Assembly (NCBI GenBank): GCA_038373885.1
Contig: JAWZYV010012517.1
Coordinates: 62,001-126,000 of the forward strand
Source of the DNA: Cheiracanthium punctorium
Lineage: Eukaryota; Arthropoda; Arachnida; Araneae; Cheiracanthiidae
Direction of reading: 5' to 3'
DNA: 64,000 nucleotides
Shown here: piece by piece, positions 10,664 through 20,396 of the stretch
Position numbering within the stretch: the first letter of the stretch is position 1
Layout of the letters: every line of letters starts with the position of its first letter
The notes under the pieces: generated by a model
The model's database searches: none
What the model was told of the DNA's origin: nothing
The model's input: only the letters and a program-made list of their open reading frames with translations
Made by a program: the position numbers and the translations under genes

Positions 10664-12330
10664 CTGGCCACTTTGCTGTAGAAAGATTCCTCAAAAAACA
10701 GTTTACTTCCATATGTAGAGAGAAATAAGTTTTTATTATGAATTGACTCATGAGGTGGGCAAACAAATTCATCGATGTAAATTTTGTTCTGAGCCCATTT
10801 AGAGAAGACATCCCTTCAAATCGGGATCGCGATTATTTAAAATTTTTGCGGTTTCCTGACGAAAAGGGAAATCTGAAATTTCTGTGATTCACTAGGGCCC
10901 CATTTGGAGTTTTGTGCAGCATTTTCATTTTAGCTGCCACGATTAAGAAGAATATTCAAAAATTCAAAGATTATCCCGAATTGTTAAGATATTGAATACT
11001 CAGTTATACATGGATGGTTTAATAACTGCCTCAAAATCTGATGATGAAGCGTACTATTTACCGTCGACAGCTTCAGATATTTTTAGAAAGGCTGGAATGA
11101 ACTTAAGAAAGTTCAGCACTAATTCCGTGAAGCTTAGAAAACTGTGAGAAGAAAATCAACTAGTTTACGATCAGGATAGTTGAAACGGCCCTAAAAAAAT
11201 ATTGGGATTATTATGGAATAGCAACTCAGATAGTTTACATTTAGATGTACGATCTATTACCAACGATTGGAAAATCAATACTACTAAGTGGATACTTCTT
11301 AAAGCCATGTTAAGATATTTGCTTTGATATTGGATTGGTAGCCCCGCATGAAAAGTTTGTTGCAAGAAATTTGGCATCAAGGTTTAGAATGGGACACTGA
11401 TTTACCTACAGATCTAAAAGACGAATGAGAAGTTGGATTACCGAAATTTAAGAGATACATAAGTTTGAGGTTTCCCGGATATATTTTCGGGTAGGTATGA
11501 CGTTTTCTGATCTAAATCATATATTTTCGGATGCGAGCCCTAAAATTTTTGGAGCCGTTGCATATCTCAGGTGTAACTCAACCGATATTAAAACAAAGAC
11601 AAGTCTAATTTGTGCGAAATGTAGAGTATACCCTATCAAACGATTAACCATACCTAGACTGGAATTAATGGGTGCTGTAATAGCTGCTCGGATGTGCAGC
11701 TATTTAAAAAGAATTCTTGATATTCAGAATTTAGACATCCATTTTTGGTCAGACTCTACAATAACACTTCATTCGGTGAAGGGTTCAGCTATGCAATGGA
11801 AGCCCTTTGTTTCGAATAGAGTCAACGAAAATCAGTCTTGGTCAGAAACAGCCAATTGGCATTATTCTCCTGGTAAGAATCACCCAGCCGATCTTTTGAC
11901 GCGGGTGAAGAAAATATAACGAAGCACCCAGAACAATCGTTGGTTATATGAACCAGAGTGGCTGTCAATGTCGGAAAGTTGTTGGAAATTAAATGAAGAA
12001 GCTAAGCTTCCTGAAAACGTCTTTGATTGAGAAAAGATTAAATTCGTCAACTCAGTTATCGTGTGCAGTGAATCTTATCTCAAAGTCCAATACTGGAATT
12101 ACAAAAGTTTAGTAGGCTCAATAGAGTGCTTAATGTAACCGCTTAGATTATGCGTTTTTTAAAATATGCTAATAAAAAGAATTCTAGACTATTGGGTCCT
12201 CTATCAACTTCAGAAATTGAAAAGGCTAAGATTTCTTGGATAAAACCGACGCAAGAATCCGTTTTTAATCATGAAATAAACTTGCTAAAATTAGGAAATG
12301 TAATTGCAAGGAATCACCAATGTACAATCT
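10664..12330 (+). pseudogene. BEL/Pao retrotransposon pol relic (RT to integrase start)
   Basis: The order matches BEL/Pao pol. RT comes first (RDYLKFLRFPDEKGN, then APFGV, AATIKKNIQKF). The catalytic YVDD box is changed to YMDG near 11010, followed by AGMNLRKF. Next comes the connection (WHQGLEWDTDLPTDLKD), then RNase H (11510-11900: FSDASPKIFGAVAY, IPRLELMGAVIAARM, HFWSDSTITL, NWHYSPGKNHPADLLTR), and then the segment before integrase (12150-12310). Several frameshifts and stops are present. No gag or LTR of this copy is visible. It is cut at about 12330 by the R1-like element. Confidence 0.75.
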
Positions 12331-12342
12331 AATAAAAAAACA

Positions 12343-13239
12343 CCTAGCAGAATTAAAATGTCTCTGCAACATACTCAGAATAATCCAAAGCTATCTCAGC
12401 AACAGAAGACTAACAATCAACTGGGGAACAGGGCAAGAAGAGGTTCCATTTTTAAGGGCTGTCCACAGGACTCATGCCTAGGGCCCACACTCTGGAACTT
12501 GTTAGCTGACAAACTGTTAAAAATTCAGAGACCAAAAGGGGTTGATGTATTTGCCTTTACTGACGACTTTTCTTTTTTACGAACTGGTGAATGTAGGAAA
12601 GACATTGAAACACAAGCATCTACCTACCTTCCCCGTTTTACCTCATGTCCCAAGGAAATAGGCTTGGAAATCTCCCAGGGCAAATCCCATACAATAACTT
12701 TCAATAAACCACGTTTTCTACGAAGGGAACCAGTAATCAAAATAAACAGCAAAAGCACAAAGCACGTCAACACTATAAAATTACTTGGCCGCACAATCGA
12801 TAAAAACCTGACATGGTTATCCCACAGTGACACTCTCAGGAAAAAGACTGCACAACTACAACTGGGCATAGCAAAGGTTGCAGGAAAGGCTTGGGGAGCC
12901 TCAACAACTTTACTAAAGACAGGGCACAGAGCCGTGCAGCTACGACAAGTACTTTACGTGGCAGGAGTCTGGGGAATTGGTTTAAATAAGCAGGATCAGC
13001 AAAAGCTCCTATCCCTTCAACGTATTCCACTTCTAGGAATCAGCAAGGGTTACAGAACTCCATCGACTGAAGCATTATGCGTCATAACAGGGCTGCCACC
13101 TCTGCCTCTGGAGCTAGAAGCTGAGGCAATAAGAGTAGGGCTAACGAGATTCGGCACTACTAGGAACCCCTGGGAAGCGAAACTACCTGCATTCACAAGG
13201 AAAATACCCAGATGGCAGCTACACCCAGCAAAAAATTAA
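12343..13239 (+). pseudogene. R1-like reverse transcriptase, C-terminal half
   Basis: It shows KGCPQDSCLGPTLWNLLADK, corresponding to the R1 motif G.PQGS.LGP.LWN with Gly changed to Asp. It then shows FAFTDDFSF in place of F.ADD.., followed by thumb words such as HVNTIKLLGRTID and LGIAKVAGKAWG. The open frame from 12304 to 13239 has no stop, but its first residues derive from the adjacent BEL relic. The RT match before about 12430 needs a frame change. The catalytic box still has both Asp residues. Confidence 0.68.
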
Positions 13240-13259
13240 ATAGCAAACAAATTATTCTA

Positions 13260-14190
13260 AAAACAACAGTCTCACCACTGATCAAAGGTAGAGCAATCTA
13301 CACAGATGGATCGAAATCTGAGTCAAGGGTGGGAGTCGCCTTTCTAGTATATATCCACCTCAGGGAAATTACGCACTACACATGCTGCATTGAAGACCAC
13401 AACTCCGTTTTCCAAGCAAAACTGAATGCTACCAACCAAGCCCTCAAATGGACGAGGGAACAGCAACCAGTCCCTACACAAATCTACAGCGACAGTCTGT
13501 CTCACCTAACAGCAATAGCCCAACATGGCACAGCTTCCAAACAAGTTCTAGATATAAAAAAGAACTAATCGAGAAGCCATATGTAGGACTCCACCATATC
13601 AAGGCCCACGTGGACGTGCAGGGAACGAGAGAGCAGATGAGCTTGCCAAAAAAGCGGCAGAGCTACGAACACCAGCTCAAGCCATACCCGCGCCCGTCTC
13701 CTTCTTGAAAATAAAACTAAGAAATGAGCTGATGAGACGATGGCAACAACAGTGGAATGCAAGCCCAAAGGGTCGCTACACGCATAAATGGCTGCTCAAG
13801 CGAGTTCTACATGAGCTTCCCCTTACATTCCAAGCAACTGCATTTCTCACAGGACACGGGCCGTTCCCTGCCTATCTCCATCGTTTCAATCTCCGGGAAG
13901 ATGATCTCTGCATCTGCGGTGCAGCAGGAAAAGCAGAGCATTTTCTCTTTGATTGAGAACTCTCAAAATCTAACCACGTGCGCAGACATGCACAACAGTG
14001 CTGCAAGAACATGCTCAGGCATGGACTCTAAGCGTCCTTCACAGCAAAGTATCCACAGGGAAAATTGGCAGAATCTGTTCTCTGTTGACAAATACAGCCC
14101 AACTAACAGCTTAGCAGTGGCCCAGTCATGGAGGTCCTCTCTCAAACAGATGAAAACATCAATGCAGGACCTCCTGTCCTGCATAACATG
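13260..14190 (+). pseudogene. R1-like RNase H and C-terminal region, frameshifted
   Basis: RNase H motifs in order are IYTDGSKSESRVGVAF, the Glu-containing helix region, IYSDSLSHLTAI, and after a frameshift near 13560 HHIKAHVDVQG with the Asp-containing end ERADELAKKAA in another frame. A C-terminal segment with RWQQQWNASPKGRYTHKWL and a C.C....HFLFD zinc-like pattern follows to about 13956. Later stops show that it is dead. Confidence 0.62.
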
Positions 14191-14462
14191 AAGATGCCTT
14201 GTATCGTAAGTGGGGACACATTATGACACAGGCCCCTGCAAGGAAAATCCATGTGCCTGGCCTTCCCAGCTATATTTTGTAAAAATACTTTTTTCTTCAT
14301 TAAGAAAAAAAAAACTCCGCAGATTGCCGCTAAAGGCTTGAAGGTCAGCTCCGCCGACCAAGCCGGCAAACCTATGGCATTCAAATCAAAATCCTTCAGG
14401 GAATGTGTTTAGCTTGCCCATTGACAACTATTCAAAACATAGGCGATCCAAAAATCAGAACT

Positions 14463-15990
14463 TCAGTTTTTCGCTCCACCCTACTGTACATCCATAAAAT
14501 TCGATGACATATCCCTAAATAGTTTCTCAACTTCTGGTTTAACTTTGTGAAGTAGAGGTTTCTCCACTTGGGACATCAAATAAAAATGGCACACACTTTC
14601 TAAAATATGAAAAAGAAATTCTAAATACAACTTCGTAAAGTGATTATTTATCGTATCCAGCACTGTTTACATTGTATGTGAAAGGTCATCGGGACATGCT
14701 TCTGTTAGATATGCTTTCAGGCGCTCGTGATGTTCAAGAACCCTATAGACACATTTTTTCACAGAAAGCTATCGTGCGGTTACAGAAGAAAGAATTTTAT
14801 AGATTTCGACATGAAAAAATTCTTGAAATTCCTAGAACGCTAATTTTCTTTTCCAGGAGGTTTTCACAGTTCTGGGCTATTTTATGCATGCTTTGGAAGC
14901 TGCTACGTGAATCATGTGGCACGAGCATATTATGCAAGCAATTCCAGGACACTCTTTTAGAAAATGAGAAAACAGAGTTGTGCTCTCCTACCATGGCATT
15001 TGGAGTGTCCGAGCTAAATTTTCCAAAGGAATGTCTTTAGAATTTATACTCATTTTTAAGGTGTAAAGGGCTACAGCTGATCCATTATTTTTTTCAACCA
15101 TGTCGAAAAGACGGTTTTTAACTATTTTATCAGTTTTATCTACTATAAAAATGGATGTAAACACACTTGCTCCACAGCCGCTTGATCTGTTATTCCGTCC
15201 ATTACAGTAGAGAAAAACCCTCCTGGAATTCTTAATGTACCATATGTTTTCTCAGAAGCCTCTTTCTAACAACTATTTTGATAATTTTCGTTGTTTTAGT
15301 TATCTTGAATGCTACTCGTGCAGTAATTTTACTGTCTGGGAAAATACTTTTGCAGAGTGGCACCAATATATCCATGGCAGATTATTTTCTGCAGTGAATG
15401 CTGCCATCTTAATTTGTCCCCTTGAAATCATCTGTTGTCTGATAATTGCTGACAACTTTGGCAATATTTTTTAAGGACAAAGAATCTTTCTCTTTCTCCT
15501 TGAGTTTTATAGAGTATTTGTGCCTCAGACTTGTGGGCAGCTCAGACTAGTGAAGTTGCAGACTTTGCAATGGGCCAATTCTGAAGAATTTCTGACTGTT
15601 TGGCTCTTATTAGCTAGTTTTTAAAACATTCTTATTTTAACCATCCGTCGTGGAACTTATTAACGTTGGTCCTTTTCTTGTTCTTGTTCTTTATTTTATT
15701 TTTTTACTTTTGTACCTTCATTTCTACCTATTATTAAAGCTGTTTGAACACTTTTTTCATCAATTTCCAAATTATCATTGGTTTCTGCACATAAATCCAT
15801 AGTGGAACTACCCACTGTTTGTGGTATTTCCTGTTCATCGGCAGGCTCTTCGTTACTACGGTTTATAGGTGTTTTTTTTTTTCAACCAATTAGTCAAAAG
15901 TTTTTTTCGCCATTAGATTTGAAACATACATATACGCAGAAAAAACATTTCTGCAAAAAATTACTTCGTCACTCAGCAGCACTAAAAACT
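14463..15990 (-). pseudogene. hAT transposase relic, antisense
   Basis: Read on the minus strand, discontinuous frames give, from 15700 downward, HCKVCNFTSL, then LSLKNIAKVVSNYQTTDDF, SAMDILVPLCKSIFPDSKIT, GEHNSVFS, CPGIACIICSCHMIHVAAS-type text, FQEFFHVEI, TARWLSVKKCV-type text and finally DTINNHFTKLYLEFLFHIL. This order matches the DUF4371 and RNase H-like parts of an arthropod hAT transposase family. Frameshifts and stops occur throughout. The C-terminal dimerisation region is not visible. No termini or duplication were found. At the 3' side it abuts the R1-like element. Confidence 0.6.
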
Positions 15991-16105
15991 AGAATTTTTT
16001 TTTTTTCGCCAAGCAACATTTAAAAAGCAAACTACCTCTTTAAACTTCCTATTTTAATAAGCTGAGAGATTTGGTCTCAAGTTCTAGAATCAGCAGAGAT
16101 ATAAT

Positions 16106-16225
16106 GAATCACGGAAAAAAGCGCATGGAAAAAAACGCACCGGAAAAAAGTGCACCCGGGAAAAAGTGCACAATATTGAATTGGTTTGTATTTTGTGAAG
16201 AGAAGAGGGGGCGGCTGAATTAAAA
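16106..16225 (+). repeat. Left terminal repeat, GGAAAAAAGCGC modules
   Basis: Four imperfect modules of about 14 bp (CGGAAAAAAGCGC, TGGAAAAAAACGCAC, CGGAAAAAAGTGCAC, CGGGAAAAAGTGCAC) are followed by AATATTGAATTGG and a purine-rich, G-tract-bearing stretch. The reverse complement of 32130-32252 shows the same order with three modules. Confidence 0.7.
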
Positions 16226-17398
16226 AAATGTGAGAAACAAGCAGTAGCGGGCAGTAGGGGGAGGGACTAGGGGGCTTCAGCCCCCCCCCCCCAAAAGATA
16301 TTGCTAAGAGGTTGATTTATTATACATTTTAAGTAGATAAAATGATCTTTTTAATATAACTTAGCCCCTCCCAAAATGTTTTACATTACTTTAGACTAAA
16401 ATTTTGCTTATTGAACATTTTGTTTGGGTGAAATAAGCTTTTTTCAAAATTTAGCCCCTCCTCAAAAAAATTTCTGATCTGCTACTGTCCTACACTCTAC
16501 AGAAGACCCTACAGACTCTACAGAAACTCCTTGTTCCAGATTGAAAAATAAATAGAAAATAAAAAAGGAATAATAATAACAATAATACTAATTTCTTTTT
16601 TTTTATATATATATAAACTGATTGTTCAATTTGTTTGTATTCTTAAGACAAAGTCCAGAACTAGTGATTCAGTAACAAATTACAGCAGTTTCGAAAAATT
16701 TAAGTACCATCTCTCACCTAACAGGCAACCCTAAGAAAACCCTAAGAAGACTCCACAGATTTAAAATGCACGTTTTCTGTAATATGTTATCACATTGTCT
16801 GATTTGTAATCAGCTATGGCTTATTATTACTGTTTTTCTTTTGATAAGAGCAAGAGTTTATTCTAATTCATGGTAATTTATCTTGTTAACTCTTTGGTTT
16901 TAAATAATAATTCTTAGACAGAATGATTTATAAGTATATAGTATATTTACATATAAATATTTTTATTTTTGAATGTATTTAATTTAAATATTACTACTTT
17001 TATTTTAGACATGCTTTTTTTTTTCAGAATTAAATTATGGTATTAATAAGTCAATTTAAAAAACTTCCTTAAAAAAAACTTTTTAAATCAAATGTTAGTG
17101 TAAGTGTACTGTTTTTAAACGAATTTTCATTTCTAAATTCTAAAAAAAAACCCTTCAAAAAGTAAACTGGCTAAAAGTTATTTAAAACTCATTTCTTAAA
17201 ATGTAAAATATCGGCTATATATAACTGTACTTAAAATTAATTTTAATTAGTTTTGTTGGAATAGTTTTAATAATTATATTTTTACCATTATTAGTATTGC
17301 AAAGCTTATTCCCTCTCACCAACTTTGATTAAATATACATGCAAGCCTTTTTATGAGAAAAACTGAAGCTTTCTAAATCACCTCATTAATGTATACAG
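16226..17398. other. No gene; G/C tracts and AT-rich DNA
   Basis: A pair of GCAGTAG-type words in opposite orientation (about 16239 and 16480) with a long C run at about 16280-16293 suggests a decayed hAT MITE, but I see no matching duplication. The rest is AT-rich without coding potential or structured RNA that I can recognise. Confidence 0.4.
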
Positions 17399-17818
17399 GA
17401 GCTCTAGCACGATCTTATCGGAAAGCATCCGTTACGGATAGTTCTCACTAACGGATACTGAAAATCTTCGGATAAATATCCGATACCCTCATTTTGACTC
17501 TACCACCATGGTTTCGACTAATGGAAGTGAGAATTTTTATGCCTCTTCCAAGAGTATCGGAAGGGGACGCTATCAACCAATCAAAACAAGGCACTCTTTG
17601 CCGCATTCGAGCACGTAGTTTAAGTTTATGACATAGTACTTAAATAGGTACCACGTCTTGTCTTATTTTGTTAGTCGATCTCTGGCTGTGTTATACCATG
17701 TGAATATACAACGTCTAAGATACTAATGCGCAGTACTCAAATACAGTCAAAAAAAATTAATATCGATTTTCAAACCGCTTTACCAAAACTTTAATTGTAA
17801 GTTGTGTGCAAAGTTAGT

Positions 17819-17893
17819 TGCGCTTCAGTGGCTGAATCGGTAAGACGTGGGACTATTACTAGGGCGTAATGTGATCGAACCCCGTGCTGCGCA
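17819..17893 (+). other. tRNA-derived sequence, probably a pseudo-tRNA or SINE head
   Basis: The stretch has an A-box-like TGGCTGAATCGGTAAGACG and a B-box-like GATCGAACCCC at suitable spacing. An anticodon-loop-like CTATTAC lies between them, and TTGCGC/TGCGCAA can pair as an outer stem. The D and T stems pair poorly, so I do not call a working tRNA. Confidence 0.35.
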
Positions 17894-18359
17894 ATATTTT
17901 CCTGCACATTTTTTTTTTTCTTTTTTAAATACGCGAATCTTGGTAATTAATTCATCAGAATTTTACACTTTCAAAATAAATCACTTTTAACACCCAAAAA
18001 ACTCAATATTTCTTTAAGGTACATTAATTTTTGTCAGACAGACTATTTTTTCCCTAATTCTCACCCGTTCATGATGCAACAGCAAGAGTATTAATTTTTT
18101 AAGCATCATCAATTGTAAAAATATATTCTTTGAGTAGCAGAAATAACATTTTAAAAATATATAAATAAATATACAGTCAACTCACAATTTTACAACCCTT
18201 CCGATTTAACGACCCTCTGATGAAGTGCTGACAGTTTTTCAATACCTTTTATAAACTTTATTTTACACTCAGTATATTCACATGGCCATTATGACCATTA
18301 TGCCAAAGTTCATTGAAATCCGCATTTTCCTGAAGCCGTGCCTCCTCCTTATAAAATAA

Positions 18360-18553
18360 AAACGGTAATATTCGAGTAAAAACAAATCAGATTGAAATTA
18401 TCGTCCAAGCAAAGGAAGAAAATCATTACTTAAATGAAAACAACTTTTCCAGTTTTTGTAGAGCGCAGCAAACGAAATGAGGATTTGAAATCTCTAGCAC
18501 AAAAATTAAACAGCAGTGGAGGTTTTATTAAAAATGTGAAAGCTTGGCAAAAG
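18360..18553 (+). pseudogene. Myb/SANT-like (zeste-type) DNA-binding exon
   Basis: The text QIEIIVQAKEENHYLNENN followed, one base out of frame, by VERSKRNEDLKSLAQKLN, SSGG and VKAWQK matches the Myb/SANT-like domain found in zeste-type proteins and in the second protein of Harbinger elements. The exon ends AAG followed by GTAAGC, a good splice donor at 18554. The single-base shift lies in a T run near 18455. The next exon was not recognised. It probably helped a transposase bind the element's ends. Confidence 0.55.
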
Positions 18554-19069
18554 GTAAGCAGACTGTTATTTTATAAATTTTAAATATCATTAAAAATTAG
18601 CATTATTATATTCTAATTGTTCTAGGCTCTAAATATTTTTTAAACTCTTGAATCAGTCGGAATGCTAATGATTTACTCAACCAAAAATTGTTGATAAATT
18701 CGCCGTCGCTTAATTCAAAGGATTTACACCTAGGAATCGAATTTCGATTCCTATGAACCCTTCTAGCATCTTATTGTTGTGCAACAGTTGCTACAATTAA
18801 AACTGAGCCATTATTTTGATGTAAACAACTACCATCAGAACAAATAACCACGCACGCTGACTTGTATCCGAAACGGAAAGAGCTTCTCACTCGCGTTTAC
18901 CATGGCGGGAAAAAAAAGTGGAATTTCCGACAGGGTTTCCGATATCGGAATGTTCCCGAGAGCATCGTGGTAGACCAAATTGACGCCCTTTCGGAATGTG
19001 ACGTCATGAGTGAGAAAAGGGTTGTTTTTCTGCTTCGGAAAGGTTTCCGAGAAGATCGCGCTAGGGCCC

Positions 19070-19402
19070 CAGGCATATTTTAGTTATTGGGAATTTTTGT
19101 AAGAGGGCTTTATAAAAATTAAAAGTTTGTTTTGTTTACATTTAATCACCTGAAAATTTTAATTCACCGCAATAAAATAACTTTATAATTAATTCTATAT
19201 GTATAAGGTCAATATATAAAGAAGAAAATCCTAGGTCAGCGTTCTTTAGGGACCACCTATAATAGGGATTGAAAGTGATTATGATTTTTATTTAATATTT
19301 AAAATATTAAAATTTTTACTTCCAGTGTAAATTATCAAGAAAGTTATTTTTATTTTGCGGTTAAGGCAGATCTACACGAAGGATGTCTGCTTAATTAGGG
19401 TA
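19070..19402. other. No gene seen
   Basis: AT-rich spacer between the Harbinger-like element and the BEL/Pao 5' LTR. Its last five bases, GGGTA (19398-19402), are the BEL target duplication. Confidence 0.5.
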
Positions 19403-19589
19403 TGTCGCGCTCCAGAATGACGTTATATAGATCAAACTATAAGTTTGTATTAGTTTCATGGCAACATCATCATTGTAACGAAGTTTTCTTGAAAAATAAA
19501 CTAGGAGTTGTTCTACGCTACGTCTTGTGTGTGTGTTGTATATAATTATCAGGAATTATTATACGTTTTATATACAGCAGCATGCAATA
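19403..19589 (+). repeat. BEL/Pao 5' LTR (187 bp)
   Basis: It begins TGTCGCGCTCCAG and ends GCATGCAATA. It matches the 3' LTR except for G/A in GAATGACG and G/C in GTGTGTGTG. An AATAAA word lies near 19495. Confidence 0.9.
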
Positions 19590-19696
19590 TTCTGGTGCCG
19601 AAATATCCAAATAGAATTTCGTGCTACTTTACTAAACGTACGAACTTACTTTGACCTTTGGAACTCAGCAAATTTTGATCTCCACGAAGGAAAAAA

Positions 19697-20396
19697 ATGG
19701 CTACGAAAGAAGAACAAGTCTCACAATTGAAAAGAAAACGAAAAACTATTCGAAGCAATATAACTCGTTTCTCAACTGAGATTAACAACTTGAAAGACGG
19801 CATTTCATATGAAGACGCGGAATATACGGTAAGTCGTTTAACTTGTTCTTTAAAGGAAATGAAGATTGTTGATAATGAAATCCATGTTCTTTTTACGGAT
19901 GAGGAATACGAAATTGACGTTGCCCAATGTGAAATCTATACAGATGATGCTGAACGTGCAATCTTTAAAGCCCGAAAAATCATCCAAAATAAACTATCGC
20001 CAACCATTAACGCCAACAATAACCCTAATACTGATATTGAGAATGCCGATTTGGAAACTAATTTGGCTATTAATCCACAATCTGTTCAGACATTACCTGT
20101 TACTCAAACTTACACAGTGAAATTACCGACGATAAAATTAGAAACATTTGGAGGAGAAATAGAGAATTGGCAAAGTTTTTGGGAACAATTTCAGTCCTCT
20201 GTAGACTCCAATCCAAACTTATCAACTATTGACAAACATGTTTTTTTGATAGGTTACTTACAAAATGAACCTAAACGATTAGTTGATGGTATCAGTATTA
20301 TTGTGGACACATATGAAACAACTAAAAAGCTTTTAATGGACAAATATGGTGATAAAAATAGAATCATTCAAACTCATTTGGATTTTTTAGAGATGG
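19697..20396 (+). pseudogene. BEL/Pao gag (DUF1759), truncated
   Basis: The frame starts at the ATG of MATKEEQVSQLKRKRK and stays open up to the I-like insertion. The first 130 residues are charged and helical. The middle has the Pao gag signature: KLPTIKLETFGGEIENWQSF followed by WEQFQSSVDSNPNLS, with FLIGYL and a KYGDKNRI segment. The nucleic-acid-binding C-terminus and everything from protease on are lost at the junction, where translation would run 27 codons into the retrotransposon and stop. It is the structural protein of the element's particle and cannot be complete here. Confidence 0.82.

Larger units (their letters stand above)
12340..14430 (+). mobile_element. R1-like non-LTR retrotransposon, 5'-truncated
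   Basis: The segment begins in the middle of a reverse transcriptase next to the BEL/Pao relic and ends after a 3' region of about 230 bp. The endonuclease is absent, so the copy is 5'-truncated. Base use is richer in C and G than in the neighbouring relics. The RT words and the Cys-containing end resemble the R1-like elements with an RNase H domain that are common in arachnids. I saw no convincing target duplication, and the 3' limit is an estimate. Confidence 0.6.
17399..19069. mobile_element. PIF/Harbinger-like element, 1671 bp
   Basis: The left end is GAGCTCTAGCACGATCTTAT CGGAAA. The reverse complement of the right end is GGGCCCTAGCGCGATCTTCT CGGAAA, so about 26 bp of inverted terminus match with few differences. 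Both flanks have the 3 bp word CAG (17396-17398 and 19070-19072). Subterminal CGGAAA/TTTCCG words recur on both sides. A Myb/SANT-like coding piece sits inside, and no DDE transposase was found. A 3 bp duplication plus a Myb-like protein fits PIF/Harbinger, although the usual duplication there is TWA. Confidence 0.6.

Noticed and set aside
15778..16023. 81-codon plus-strand frame
   Set aside because: It lies opposite the N-terminal part of the antisense hAT relic and has no domain of its own.
16239..16490. Possible hAT MITE with GCAGTAG-type ends around a C run
   Set aside because: The inverted ends are short and imperfect, and the 8 bp flanks (GAAACAAG and TCCTACAC) do not match.
17819..17893. 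Functional tRNA gene
   Set aside because: The D and T stems do not pair properly, and the acceptor stem has a mismatch. Listed only as tRNA-derived.
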